Assembly (NCBI GenBank): GCA_946415705.1
Contig: CAMKTN010000031.1
Span: 1-32,271 of the forward strand
Source of the DNA: an uncultured Prevotellaceae bacterium
Lineage (GTDB): Bacteria; Bacteroidota; Bacteroidia; Bacteroidales; Bacteroidaceae
Reading direction: 5' to 3'
DNA length: 32,271 nucleotides
Shown: in pieces, positions 1-7,345 of the stretch
Position numbering within the stretch: the first letter of the stretch is position 1
Layout: every line of letters starts with the position of its first letter
Translations under genes and position numbers: made by a program
The notes under the pieces: generated by a model
Told to the model about the DNA's origin: nothing
The model's input: only the letters and a program-made list of their open reading frames with translations
The model's database searches: none

Positions 1-151
1 GAATCTTACCCTGCTCATTGAGGAACTTCTTGAGGAACTCAGGATCCTTGTAATCAATATACTTAATGCCACTCTTCTTGAAACGGCAATACTTTTTCTT
101 TTTGACATCAACGGTAGGTGGAGTCAAATAACGGATTTCTGTCTGTGCCAT
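1..151 (-). CDS. rpsR: 30S ribosomal protein S18, C-terminal part missing (window edge)
   Basis: The first 50 residues of bS18 can be read on the minus strand from the ATG at 151 down to base 1, where the window cuts the gene. The protein starts [20 protein letters not shown] and continues with [16 protein letters not shown] and [12 protein letters not shown], the conserved S18 core that binds the small-subunit platform beside S6. It lies 3 nt downstream of the rpsF stop codon, so the two are co-transcribed and probably translationally coupled, as expected for S6 and S18, which bind 16S rRNA as a pair. The next gene outside the window is usually rplI, but this cannot be seen here. Confidence 0.96.
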   Translation of the reverse strand, partial: MAQTEIRYLTPPTVDVKKKKYCRFKKSGIKYIDYKDPEFLKKFLNEQGKI

Positions 152-154
152 TGC

Positions 155-502
155 TTAGTCCTCCTTGTTAGCGGTTGCTTTTTTGTTTCTTCTCTTCTCT
201 GCATACTCTGCGGCATACTTCTCGTTCTTCACGGTGAGGTAGCGCAGCACTCTCTCGTCGCGACGATAGTTGACTTCCAACTTAGCGATCAGCGTGGGCT
301 CAGCCTTGAACTCGATCATCGCATAGAAGCCCGTCGATTTCTTCTCGATGGGGTATGCGAGCTTCTTCAAGCCCCACTCTTCTTCGTTCAGGATTTCTGC
401 ACCGCCATCGGTGAGAATCTTCTTGAACTTGCCGACCGCTTCCTTCATCTGATCGTCAGACAAAACGGGAGTTAAAATGAAAACGGTTTCGTACTGATTC
501 AT
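155..502 (-). CDS. rpsF: 30S ribosomal protein S6
   Basis: This 115-residue protein has the bS6 fold signature: N-terminal [18 protein letters not shown], then [20 protein letters not shown] and [12 protein letters not shown], and [14 protein letters not shown] near the end. The length is normal and the C-terminus is a lysine- and glutamate-rich tail, usual for S6. It partners with S18 on the central domain of 16S rRNA. It is the first gene of the rpsF-rpsR transcript; a good Bacteroidetes-type promoter lies 47 to 77 bp upstream of the ATG. Confidence 0.97.
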   Translation of the reverse strand: MNQYETVFILTPVLSDDQMKEAVGKFKKILTDGGAEILNEEEWGLKKLAYPIEKKSTGFYAMIEFKAEPTLIAKLEVNYRRDERVLRYLTVKNEKYAAEYAEKRRNKKATANKED

Positions 503-548
503 AATACGTTAAATGATTAATAATGGTTATTTTTGCAAAAATGCTCGG

Positions 549-579
549 CAAAGGTAGTACATTTTTCTCACATAGCAAG
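549..579 (-). promoter_or_regulatory. Promoter of rpsF-rpsR
   Basis: On the minus strand the -7 box TACCTTTG (bases 556 to 549) is preceded, with a 19-bp spacer, by CTTG (579 to 576), a one-mismatch -33 box. This matches the Bacteroidetes TTTG-N19-TAnnTTTG pattern. The predicted leader is about 40 nt and contains the perfect 14-bp palindrome ATTTTTGCAAAAAT at 529-542. Whether the leader binds S6-S18 for autoregulation is not evident. Confidence 0.7.
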
Positions 580-744
580 GGCTTCAGCCCTATTTTTCGC
601 CTTGTAAGGATAAAAAAAGGGTATTTAGAGCACTTTTTCCACAAAATGTTTCGTCTGTTCATAAATTTTGGTTTAATTTGTGCACGAAAAGCGGGCATAT
701 ACCGCGAAACGACCAGAAAATCGACAAATAAAATACTAAAAACA

Positions 745-918
745 ATGAAAATCTACTACGGCATTCTCACCGCTATCGCCGGTGCACTTCTGCTCATCCT
801 CAGCTACTTCGCTGGGTGGGTGGACTACAACTTCGTGCAAGGGCTGGGCATCCTGCTCATCATCGCTGGCATCGGCCTGCATTTGTACTTCAACTACAAG
901 AAGCCCAAATACGAATAA
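745..918 (+). CDS. Small two-TM membrane protein, unknown function
   Basis: A 57-residue protein starting MKIYYGILTAIAGALLLILS. It has two hydrophobic segments (about residues 6-22 and 31-48) separated by a short GWVDYNF turn, and ends in the basic tail NYKKPKYE. The open frame extends upstream to 523, but that part is AT-rich, has no membrane-protein character and would overlap the rpsF promoter, so I chose the ATG at 745. I do not recognise a family with a known function. The gene stands alone between the divergent rpsF operon and the convergent rprY and is followed at once by a strong terminator, which supports it being a real gene. Confidence 0.75.
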   Translation: MKIYYGILTAIAGALLLILSYFAGWVDYNFVQGLGILLIIAGIGLHLYFNYKKPKYE

Positions 919-919
919 G

Positions 920-955
920 ATAAGGGCCGCGCGTCGCGCGGCCCTTATTTTTTTA
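920..955 (+). terminator. Intrinsic terminator of the small membrane protein gene
   Basis: The arms ATAAGGGCCGCGC and GCGCGGCCCTTAT form a 13-bp, very GC-rich stem (920-932 with 936-948) around a 3-nt loop, followed by a T-rich stretch on the plus strand. The stem begins one base after the stop codon at 916-918. It lies just past the rprY stop codon (953-955) on the other strand and may also stop rprY transcripts, although no T-run follows in that direction. Confidence 0.9.
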
Positions 956-1663
956 TTCCTCTTCGATGCGTGCAATCAGGCGGTAGCCTTTACCGTGCAC
1001 ATTGTTGATTTCAATGTCGGGATCATCCTTGAGATGCTTACGCAGCTTGGTGATATAGACATCCATGGAGCGGGCATTGAAATAGTTGTCGTCGATCCAG
1101 ATGGTCTTCAGGGCCAGCTCGCGCTGCAAGACCTCGTTGGCGTGTGAGCAGAGCAGGATGAGCAGCTCGCTCTCCTTGGTCGTCAGCTTGGACTGGTGGC
1201 CGTTGATGGTGAGGATCTGGCGCTTGGTGTCGAAGATGAAGTTACCGATGCGATAGACGGACACGTTCTTCTGCTGCTTGCCATGCACGCGACGCAGGAT
1301 GGCCTCCATGCGCAGCACCAGTTCCTCCATGGAGAAGGGTTTGGTGATGTAGTCGTCGGCACCGATCTTGAAGCCCTCGAAGATGTCTTCCTTCAGGTTC
1401 TTGGCGGTCAGGAAGATGATGGGCACCTCCTGGTTCACCTGGCGGATTTCCTGTGCCAGCGAGAAGCCGTCCATCTTGGGCATCATCACATCGAGGACAC
1501 ACATGTCGTAGGTGGTCTTCAGGAAGGCTTTGTAACCGGCCTCGCCATCGGGGCAGAGGTCTGCATCGAAGCCCTTGGCCTGCAGGTATTCACGGAGCAA
1601 CATGCCGAGGCTCTCATCGTCCTCGCAAAGTAGGATTTTCAGTTTGGAATCTTCTTGTGTCAT
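953..1663 (-). CDS. rprY: OmpR-family response regulator, RprY type
   Basis: A 236-residue DNA-binding response regulator. The N-terminal receiver domain (about 8-125) has the acidic pocket E14-D15-D16, phospho-acceptor D58 in CVLDVMMPKMDG, T86 and K108 in DDYITKPF. The C-terminal winged helix (about 135-230) shows LTTKESELLILLCSHANEV, DVYITKLRKHL and the end motif VHGKGYRLI. It follows the histidine kinase gene on the same strand after a 75-bp repeat-filled gap, so the two form a cognate pair. The symbol follows RprY of Bacteroides fragilis, which it resembles in length and motifs; the target genes cannot be told from the window. Confidence 0.9.
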   Translation of the reverse strand: MTQEDSKLKILLCEDDESLGMLLREYLQAKGFDADLCPDGEAGYKAFLKTTYDMCVLDVMMPKMDGFSLAQEIRQVNQEVPIIFLTAKNLKEDIFEGFKIGADDYITKPFSMEELVLRMEAILRRVHGKQQKNVSVYRIGNFIFDTKRQILTINGHQSKLTTKESELLILLCSHANEVLQRELALKTIWIDDNYFNARSMDVYITKLRKHLKDDPDIEINNVHGKGYRLIARIEEE

Positions 1664-1680
1664 AATTATTTCGTTTAAAG

Positions 1681-1738
1681 TTTAATGTTTAATGTTTAAT
1701 GAGTTTTCTTTCAATTTTCAATTCTCAATTTTCAATTA
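1681..1738. repeat. Short tandem repeats between rprX and rprY
   Basis: Three perfect heptamers TTTAATG (1681-1701) are followed by repeated TCAATTTTCAATT/CTCAATT units (1711-1737). A 26-base stretch (1712-1737) occurs again, inverted and identical, at 25412-25437. The block fills nearly the whole spacer between the two genes and may alter their coupling; no protein signal is seen in it. Confidence 0.85.
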
Positions 1739-3262
1739 TTAATCAATGAGCGGTAGTGTGATGATGAACTTGGTGCCGCGACCCAGCTCACTCTCGGCCT
1801 TGATGGTGCCGTGCATCAGCTCCACCATGCCTTTGACATAGGCCAGTCCGAGTCCGAAGCCTTTCACATCGTGCTTGTTACCGGTATGTACGCGATAGAA
1901 GCGGTCGAAGATGCGGCGCAGGTCGTCGTGCTTGATGCCGATACCATTGTCCTCCACGGTGATGATGAGGTGGCTGCCCTCTGTGGCCGTAGCCACCATC
2001 AGTTGCAGGGGTTCATCCTCGCGGCGGTACTTGACGGCATTATCCATGAGGTTGAAGATGACATTGGTGAAATGCATCTCATCGACATAGATGGCTGCAT
2101 CCTCGGCATCCAGGCGCGCCGTCAGCGTGCCACCACTCTGCTGCACCTTCAGCTGGAAGGTCTTCACGACATCGTCGATGACGGCGTTGGCGTCGATCTC
2201 CTTCTCATTGAAGCGGATGTTATTGCGTTCGTAGAGCGACATCTGCAGCACCTTCTCCACCTGATAGCGCAGGCGCTTGGTCTCGTTGACGATGACGCGC
2301 GAGAGGTTGTCCACCATCGAGTCCGTCTTCTTGATGCTGGTGTCGCCCAACATCTGTGCGGCAAGGGAGATACTGGAGATGGGCGTCTTGAACTCGTGCG
2401 TCATATTGTTGATGAAGTCGTTCTTCATCTCCGTGTCGCGTTTCTGGCGCACTATGAGCCACACCGTGAAGCAGAAGGTGAGGAAGAGGATGAGCGTGAA
2501 GACTACTGACGGTATCATCATGCGCGCCACGTCCAAGATGTACTTATCCATATCGGGGAAGTGCACGCGCAGGACACCCATCTTCTGCGAAGGGTCGTTG
2601 CGGAACAGCGTCTGCGTGTAGGAGTAGTCGGAACCCTTGTCGGAATAGTCCGCACAGCGGAACACCTCCTCGCCGTTGGCGTCATAGACGCTGAAGTGAT
2701 AGGTCAGGTGGATGCCGGCCGCCTCCAGCTCTGTGCGCAGGTTGGAATCCAGGATGCGGAAGTCGATGCGCTCGCGGAAGTCCTTCTCACTGGCATTATA
2801 TAATATGGTGTAGATGACCTCGTCCAGCACGCCCTTCTGATAGAGGTAGGCATTCTTCACGAACTCCTGGAAGCGCTGGCTGGCAGCGTCCAACGAGGAG
2901 TTGGAGCGCAAGGTCAGGGCCTTTGGCGTCTGCGACGGGCTGCGCTGGAGGGTCTGCAACTTGAAGGGCGTCGCCGTGGTGTCGCCCAATGCCAGCGAGG
3001 CTTCCACGCGCTGTCGCTGCACCTGTGCCGACAGGTTCTCCGCCTCGTAGTCGGTAGATACGGCCACCGTCTCCAGATAGCGGAAGGTCTCGTTGCGCTC
3101 CATATCGCGGCTCGTCTGGTCCAGCGCACGGAACACGGTCTCATCGAACTCCGCCTTACGCATCTTCGCCATCGCATCCACGATTCGCGCCTGCAGGAAG
3201 AGCAAGCCGAAGAACGAGGCGCCGATGATGAGGCTGATGAAGGTGATAGTGGTTCGTTTCAT
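1739..3262 (-). CDS. rprX: Membrane sensor histidine kinase, RprX type
   Basis: A 507-residue sensor kinase. TM1 is at about residues 5-25, followed by a periplasmic sensor region of roughly 220 residues and TM2 at about 248-271. The HisKA domain carries the phospho-accepting H289 in MTHEFKTPI. The HATPase domain has N-box NLMDNAVKYR (404-413), G1 DNGIGI (438-443), F-box FDRFYR (452-457) and G2 GFGLGL (468-473), so it looks fully active. No HAMP domain is seen between TM2 and HisKA. The start is the ATG at 3262; a 13-residue upstream extension would need a TTG start and would include the promoter. Partner of the adjacent response regulator gene rprY. Confidence 0.9.
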   Translation of the reverse strand: MKRTTITFISLIIGASFFGLLFLQARIVDAMAKMRKAEFDETVFRALDQTSRDMERNETFRYLETVAVSTDYEAENLSAQVQRQRVEASLALGDTTATPFKLQTLQRSPSQTPKALTLRSNSSLDAASQRFQEFVKNAYLYQKGVLDEVIYTILYNASEKDFRERIDFRILDSNLRTELEAAGIHLTYHFSVYDANGEEVFRCADYSDKGSDYSYTQTLFRNDPSQKMGVLRVHFPDMDKYILDVARMMIPSVVFTLILFLTFCFTVWLIVRQKRDTEMKNDFINNMTHEFKTPISSISLAAQMLGDTSIKKTDSMVDNLSRVIVNETKRLRYQVEKVLQMSLYERNNIRFNEKEIDANAVIDDVVKTFQLKVQQSGGTLTARLDAEDAAIYVDEMHFTNVIFNLMDNAVKYRREDEPLQLMVATATEGSHLIITVEDNGIGIKHDDLRRIFDRFYRVHTGNKHDVKGFGLGLAYVKGMVELMHGTIKAESELGRGTKFIITLPLID

Positions 3263-3266
3263 GCCG

Positions 3267-3298
3267 CAAAGGTAGGGGCTATTATCGAGATGACCAAA
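3267..3298 (-). promoter_or_regulatory. rprX promoter, apparently leaderless
   Basis: On the minus strand a consensus TACCTTTG (3274 to 3267) lies only 4 nt before the rprX ATG (3262), with a perfect TTTG (3298 to 3295) 20 bp upstream. Bacteroidetes transcripts begin a few bases after this box, so the RNA would begin at or next to the start codon. Confidence 0.65.
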
Positions 3299-3398
3299 CA
3301 AAAAGGCCCTCCCCCACCCTACAATTTAACATCTTTAGCATGTATTAGCGAATTTATCTTGCATATTTGCACAGACAATACTTGGAATTGCAAAAAGT

Positions 3399-3429
3399 TT
3401 TGGTGGTTCAAATATTGTTTGTAACTTTG
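3399..3429 (+). promoter_or_regulatory. Promoter of the short sialidase gene
   Basis: TTTG (3399-3402), a 19-bp spacer and TAACTTTG (3422-3429) match the Bacteroidetes consensus exactly. The leader to the ATG at 3459 would be about 25 nt. The rest of the 3263-3458 spacer holds only this and the rprX promoter. Confidence 0.75.
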
Positions 3430-3458
3430 CCCTGCAAACTAACCAACCCCCTCAAGCA

Positions 3459-4706
3459 ATGAAAACCACTCTCCTCTCCCTCCTCCTGTTGCTGTGTGCT
3501 GCCGGCACACAGGCGCAAACCCCTGCCGCCGCGCCGCAGGTGCTGTTCAAGACCTACGACGCCTACAACGTCCCCTACCGCATCCCGGCCATCGTGACCA
3601 CGAAGAAAGGGCATCTGATTGCTGTCGCCGACCGCCGTTACTGCGGCTTCGACATCGGCTTCGGCAAAATTGACATGGTGGCGCGCACGAGCAAGAATAA
3701 CGGTCGCACGTGGGCGGCCGACACCGTCATCCAGCGCGGCTCCGGCATCGACGGCGCTGCCGACTGCGGCTACGGCGATGCGGCGATGGTTGCCGACCGC
3801 TGCAGCAATAAGATCCTGTGCATGTCCGTGACTGGCTGCACACCATATTTTAAAGGTACGCGCGCGAACCCCAACCGCATCGCACGCTGGTACAGCCCCA
3901 ATGGCGGCAAGTCCTGGACAAAGGCCGAGGATGTCACGGATGCGTTCTACACGATGCTGCCGAACACGCGCACGATGTTCATCGGCTCGGGCCGTATCAT
4001 GCAGAGCCGCGTGGTGAAGAAAGACAAATACTATCGCCTCTACTGCTCCGTGCTGACGCGCACGCAGATGGACGACAAGGACGTGGCCTGCAACTACGTC
4101 ATCTACAGCGATGACTTCGGACAGCACTGGGCGGTGCTGGGCGGCACGACGCTCGACGGTCACGACAGCCCCTGCATCGACGGCGACGAGCCGAAGGCCG
4201 AGGAACTGCCCAATGGCGATGTCATCCTCAGCTCGCGTAAGTGGTACGGCCGCTTCTTCAACGTTTTCCGCTTCAAGGATATCCGCAACAATCAGGAAGA
4301 GGGCGCGTGGGGCACCTGCGTAGCCAGCCACGATGTCGTGGGTGGCATCAAGGTGGGCGCCAACTCCTGCAATGGCGAGATCATGCTCGTGGATGCTGTC
4401 GAGGCAGCCAGCCAGCGCCCCGTGAAGCTGATGCTGCAGTCGCTGCCCTGCGGCGAGAAGCGCCGCGACGTGGGCGTGTGGTTCAAGGAAATCATTCCCA
4501 ACGGCATCTACTCGCCACGCGCCTTTGCCTGCAGCTGGACGAAGGGTCTGCAAGTGTCCACCACCACATCGGCTTACTCCACGATGACGTTGCAGAAGGA
4601 CGGCCGCATCGGCTTCTTCTACGAGGAGAACGAGAACGGCAACGGCTACGACATGGTCTATCTCCCGCTAACCATCAGCGAGATCACACTCGGACAGTAC
4701 AAGTAA
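3459..4706 (+). CDS. Secreted exo-alpha-sialidase (GH33, BNR repeats)
   Basis: A 415-residue single-domain sialidase. It has a Sec signal peptide (residues 1-19, MKTTLLSLLLLLCAAGTQA, likely cut before QTPAA). The first triad arginine is R41 in YRIP, followed by VADRR with the likely acid/base D58. Three degenerate Asp boxes are seen: SKNNGRTW (78-85), SPNGGKSW (146-153) and SDDFGQHW (217-224). E248/E249 and R260 (EELPNGDVILSSR) and Y373 in SAYSTM are candidates for the remaining active-site residues. The family cleaves terminal sialic acid from glycoconjugates. There is no sorting tail, so it is probably periplasmic or lipid-free surface-associated, unlike the two large sialidases at 17441-24141. 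It has its own promoter and terminator and is monocistronic. Substrate linkage cannot be read from sequence; a trans-sialidase is not excluded. Confidence 0.88.
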   Translation: MKTTLLSLLLLLCAAGTQAQTPAAAPQVLFKTYDAYNVPYRIPAIVTTKKGHLIAVADRRYCGFDIGFGKIDMVARTSKNNGRTWAADTVIQRGSGIDGAADCGYGDAAMVADRCSNKILCMSVTGCTPYFKGTRANPNRIARWYSPNGGKSWTKAEDVTDAFYTMLPNTRTMFIGSGRIMQSRVVKKDKYYRLYCSVLTRTQMDDKDVACNYVIYSDDFGQHWAVLGGTTLDGHDSPCIDGDEPKAEELPNGDVILSSRKWYGRFFNVFRFKDIRNNQEEGAWGTCVASHDVVGGIKVGANSCNGEIMLVDAVEAASQRPVKLMLQSLPCGEKRRDVGVWFKEIIPNGIYSPRAFACSWTKGLQVSTTTSAYSTMTLQKDGRIGFFYEENENGNGYDMVYLPLTISEITLGQYK

Positions 4707-4710
4707 ACAG

Positions 4711-4736
4711 TAAAGGCGCCCTCCGAGGCGCCTTTA
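4711..4736. terminator. Hairpin between convergent genes, likely two-way terminator
   Basis: TAAAGGCGCC (4711-4720) pairs perfectly with GGCGCCTTTA (4727-4736) around a 6-nt loop. It lies between the sialidase stop (4706) and the stop of the convergent DUF5606 gene (4741). The T-tract is short on both strands, so strength is uncertain. Confidence 0.7.
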
Positions 4737-4740
4737 TCAG

Positions 4741-5175
4741 TTACTTGCGGTCATCAATATTATCCCCTTCCGTGGGGGCCATCTTCGAGAAATCGTCGAG
4801 GCCCGCAGCGATGAGGATGTTGTACCACTGCAGGAGCTTCTTGATGTCCGAGGGGTGCACGCGGTCGCGGTCAAAGCTGGGGAGCACATCGGCGAAGTAG
4901 TCGAAGAGCTGGTCCTTGGAGGCTTTCTTGTAGTCGAGGCTGCACACCGCCCCCTTCTCTTTTGTCTTCAGGTTCGTGAGCACATCGGCCAGGGGGATTT
5001 CCTCCTCGTCTGTGTACATGGCGATGTCAGCCAAGGAGATGACGCGGTCGGTCGTGAAGGCCGGGAAGCGCTGGTGCTTGTCGTCGATGCTCTCAACGAT
5101 CAAGTTGCGGTTGCCGCGCGACACGAGCTTGTAGAGTCCGGGCTTGCCGGCAATAGCTAAGATGGTTTCTAACAT
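4741..5175 (-). CDS. DUF5606 family protein, unknown function
   Basis: A 144-residue soluble protein starting MLETILAIAGKPGLYKLVSRG, with RFPAFTTDRVISLADIAMYTD in the middle and VHPSDIKKLLQWYNILIAAGL toward the end. I recognise it as the conserved Bacteroidetes family annotated DUF5606; I know of no demonstrated function. The N-terminal half looks like a small beta-rich domain and the C-terminal half is helical and ends in an acidic tail. It is the last gene of the nusB-yajC-ybbR-coaE run, 71 bp downstream of coaE across a repeat-filled spacer. Confidence 0.8.
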   Translation of the reverse strand: MLETILAIAGKPGLYKLVSRGNRNLIVESIDDKHQRFPAFTTDRVISLADIAMYTDEEEIPLADVLTNLKTKEKGAVCSLDYKKASKDQLFDYFADVLPSFDRDRVHPSDIKKLLQWYNILIAAGLDDFSKMAPTEGDNIDDRK

Positions 5176-5190
5176 TGTTGCAAAATGATT

Positions 5191-5251
5191 TTTCGTTATT
5201 TCGTTATTTCGATTGTTCGTTATTATGTTATAACGTTATTTCGTTATTACG
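5191..5251. repeat. TTTCGTTA repeats between coaE and DUF5606 genes
   Basis: Repeated TTTCGTTA/TTATTTCG units (5191-5211 and 5231-5251) flank the inverted pair CGTTAT (5218-5223) and ATAACG (5230-5235). The repeat runs into the coaE stop codon at 5247-5249. No gene is seen in the spacer. Confidence 0.75.
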
Positions 5252-5819
5252 AATCTTTAATCCTTAATCTCCGCAGCTGTGCTGCGAGGTCGCGGCCGTC
5301 GTTAATGATGATGAAATCAGCCTGTTTGCGCAGTTCTTCAGCCGGTAGCTGCTGGCGGATACGGGCCTCCACCTGCTCGCGGCTGGCGCCGTCGCGCTGC
5401 ATGGCCCTGCGGATGCGCAGCTCCAAGGGAGCCTCCACCACGATGAGCGTATCAACGACCTCCCGGAATCCAGCCTCCACAAGGATGGCACTCTCCATGA
5501 GCACGTCCGTCGTCTGTTGCGTCGCCCACGCCAGAAAGTCGGCCTTCACCGCAGGATGCACGATGGCATTCACGCGTGCGGCATGTGCGGCATCGGCGAA
5601 GAGATAGCGGCTCATGACGGCTTTGTCGAGCTGCCCGTCGGCATCATAGACCTCAGCACCCACCAACGCCTGCAGCTGTTGGCGCAGCTCCGGGGAGGCG
5701 TGCATCAGGCGCTTGGCCTCGCGGTCGCAGTCGTAGAAGGGCACGCCCAGCTGCTGCGCCAAGATGCGACAGACATACGACTTGCCGCTGCCGATACCTC
5801 CCGTGATGCCGATTCTCAT
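5247..5819 (-). CDS. coaE: Dephospho-CoA kinase
   Basis: A 190-residue P-loop kinase that phosphorylates the 3'-OH of dephospho-CoA, the last step of coenzyme A synthesis. The Walker A motif GGIGSGKS is at residues 7-14 in MRIGITGGIGSGKSYVCRIL. YDCDREAKRLM follows and gives the conserved aspartate, and VNAIVHPAVK and ESAILVEAGFREVVD are the CoA-lid and acidic-site regions of the family. Length is normal. The ATG overlaps the TGA of the upstream YbbR-like gene by 4 nt, so translation is probably coupled. The last codons (RIKDS) lie within a CTTAATC-type repeat. Confidence 0.95.
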   Translation of the reverse strand: MRIGITGGIGSGKSYVCRILAQQLGVPFYDCDREAKRLMHASPELRQQLQALVGAEVYDADGQLDKAVMSRYLFADAAHAARVNAIVHPAVKADFLAWATQQTTDVLMESAILVEAGFREVVDTLIVVEAPLELRIRRAMQRDGASREQVEARIRQQLPAEELRKQADFIIINDGRDLAAQLRRLRIKDS

Positions 5820-6811
5820 TCGCTCTCGGTCTGTTCTATCAGGTACTGCACCCTGTCGGGGGTGATCTTCACGTTGGACACGCCCTCGGGGACGGAACGC
5901 AAATGCAGATGTAGCATGGAATCTTGCTGCGAGAGGAGCTCCTCGTAGGTCGCCGTCAGCACGAAGTTTTCTTCGGTGATGCTCCTGTAGGCCTTGCTGC
6001 CCACGCTGAAGGAGATGACCGCCGACGAGGGGAAGGTGCGCAGTGCATAGCCGGCCGGGAAGTTGGTACCTACGATGGGCACGCGCACGCGCTTCTCCAC
6101 TTTGATATCCACATCTGCGCGCAGCGTCACCTCCGCAGGGATCACCTTCATGCCGCGCTCCACCGCGATGGGCACCACCTGCTCCAGCGTCGTGGTGAGA
6201 TTCGTAAGGTTCGTCGCCATCGTGGACACCGACGTGATGGAGTCCAGCAGCGCCTCACTACCCCACACCGTGACGGTGTCCGGGTCGAGTGTGATCTTAC
6301 CGAGGTAATAGCCCGCAGCCGTCTCCAGATGGCCGCGGAAGACAACAGGCATACGGCGTTGCACGCCGCGTGTGTAGTAGTAGTCCAGCGTGTCGGGGTG
6401 GACGCTGAGGATGCGCGTGGTCATCTCGAAGAGAGGTTGCAGACGCCTCTGCACCTCGGAATGCGAGATCACCACATGCCCGAAGCTGCTGCCCAGATCA
6501 TGGCGCGCGAAGTCGAACTCCACGGTCTCGAAGCTATCGAAATAGTACTGCATCAGCAAGGAGCCTCGGTCCTTGAGCTTCACCGTGATCTGTTTCGGCA
6601 GGTCCTGCGTGATGACAGCCCCCTCGGGGACGTTCACTAATGCCACGGGCACCTGCAGTTCCATTTCATAGTCCTCGCGCATCGTCTGCATGAACCAGAA
6701 TACTGCCGACACCGCCAGGAAGAAGGTAAACACCAGCGCCTCCCGACCCAGCTTACGGGTCAGGGAAGAGTGGACGTTCTCCCACAGCGTTTGCAGCCTT
6801 TCGCGATCCAT
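5816..6811 (-). CDS. YbbR-like (CdaR-like) membrane-anchored protein
   Basis: A 331-residue protein with a short cytoplasmic N-terminus, one TM helix (about 26-44, VFTFFLAVSAVFWFMQ) and a long extracytoplasmic part made of YbbR-type beta units. Examples are VPVALVNVPEGAVITQDLPK, LDPDTVTVWGSEALLDSI and VRVPIVGTNFPAGYALR. In Firmicutes YbbR/CdaR sits beside and controls the CdaA diadenylate cyclase; no cyclase gene is visible here, so that role is not transferable. The position between yajC and coaE is the usual Bacteroidetes arrangement. It overlaps coaE by ATGA and starts 15 bp after yajC ends. Confidence 0.82.
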   Translation of the reverse strand: MDRERLQTLWENVHSSLTRKLGREALVFTFFLAVSAVFWFMQTMREDYEMELQVPVALVNVPEGAVITQDLPKQITVKLKDRGSLLMQYYFDSFETVEFDFARHDLGSSFGHVVISHSEVQRRLQPLFEMTTRILSVHPDTLDYYYTRGVQRRMPVVFRGHLETAAGYYLGKITLDPDTVTVWGSEALLDSITSVSTMATNLTNLTTTLEQVVPIAVERGMKVIPAEVTLRADVDIKVEKRVRVPIVGTNFPAGYALRTFPSSAVISFSVGSKAYRSITEENFVLTATYEELLSQQDSMLHLHLRSVPEGVSNVKITPDRVQYLIEQTESE

Positions 6812-6826
6812 CAGCCCTGTAGCGAC

Positions 6827-7135
6827 TTATTTGGAGTAGTTCTCTGTGGCCTGAGCGGTAGCGAATACCGAGTTGCGGTCGATGCGGAGGCGCACGCCAT
6901 TGGCCACTTCCACGATGAGGATATTGTTCACATCGTCGATCTCACGCACGGTGCCGTAAATGCCACCGGCCGTGACGATTTCCTGACCCTTCTCGATGGC
7001 CTTGCGGAAGTTCTGCAGTTCCTTCTGCTTCTTCTGCTGCGGACGGATCATAAAGAAATACATGATGGCAAACATCGCCACGAGCATCAGGATCATGCTC
7101 AGGCCGCCACCGTCTTGTGCTTGTAATAAAGTCAT
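6827..7135 (-). CDS. yajC: Preprotein translocase accessory subunit YajC
   Basis: A 102-residue single-TM protein. After a short N-terminus (MTLLQAQDGGG) comes one TM helix (about 12-30, ILMLVAMFAIMYFFMI), then the signature RPQQKKQKELQNFRKAIEKG, then GQEIVTAGGIYGTVREIDD, which matches the YajC cytoplasmic domain. It associates with SecDF in the inner membrane. The start is the ATG at 7135; a TTG two codons earlier is also open but less likely. It lies downstream of nusB after a 197-bp spacer full of tandem repeats. Confidence 0.94.
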   Translation of the reverse strand: MTLLQAQDGGGLSMILMLVAMFAIMYFFMIRPQQKKQKELQNFRKAIEKGQEIVTAGGIYGTVREIDDVNNILIVEVANGVRLRIDRNSVFATAQATENYSK

Positions 7136-7184
7136 AGTCAATTCAGTATTTATGGTTATTCGTTTAATGTTTAGCGTTTAAGGG

Positions 7185-7280
7185 TTCAAGAGTTCAAGAG
7201 TTCAAGGGTTCAAGAGTTCAAGGGTTCAAGAGTTCAAGGGTTCAAGAGTTCAAGAGTTCAAGGGTTCAAGAGTTCAAGGG
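7185..7280. repeat. Octamer tandem array upstream of yajC
   Basis: Twelve contiguous 8-bp units of two types, A (TTCAAGAG) and B (TTCAAGGG), in the order A A B A B A B A A B A B. A degenerate unit TTTAAGGG precedes the array at 7177-7184. It ends 49 bp upstream of the yajC start codon on the yajC transcript. It is not a CRISPR, because there are no spacers. Confidence 0.95.
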
Positions 7281-7288
7281 TTAATAAT

Positions 7289-7345
7289 CATCATTCATCA
7301 ATCATCAATCCTAAATCCCTAATCCTTAATCCTTAATCCTTAATC
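7289..7345. repeat. CCTTAAT-type repeats at the 3' end of nusB
   Basis: TCATCAATCATCAATC is followed by CTAAATC, CCTAATC and three CCTTAATC-like units. The last units lie inside nusB and encode its final residues IKD and the stop codon (7333-7335). It adjoins the octamer array, so the whole nusB-yajC spacer is repetitive. Confidence 0.8.

Noticed and set aside
528..535. Plus-strand TATTTTTG as promoter for the small membrane protein gene
   Set aside because: It would give a leader of about 200 nt and is part of an AT-rich palindrome in the rpsF leader; no -33 box seen.
523..744. Upstream extension of the small membrane protein
   Set aside because: It crosses the rpsF promoter, is AT-rich and has no match to membrane or known domains; the ATG at 745 directly precedes TM1.
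3262..3301. Longer rprX start (TTG at 3301)
   Set aside because: It would place the consensus promoter inside the coding region and adds 13 residues before the natural TM1.
3408..4553. A 381-codon open frame on the minus strand opposite the short sialidase
   Set aside because: The plus-strand frame has signal peptide, YRIP and Asp boxes; the minus frame is Ala/Val/His-rich without any recognisable motif.
5816..6811. Regulator of a c-di-AMP cyclase (CdaR)
   Set aside because: YbbR units are present, but no diadenylate cyclase gene is visible next to it, so the Firmicutes role should not be assigned.
7185..7280. CRISPR-like array
   Set aside because: Units are 8 bp and contiguous, with no spacers and no cas gene in the window.
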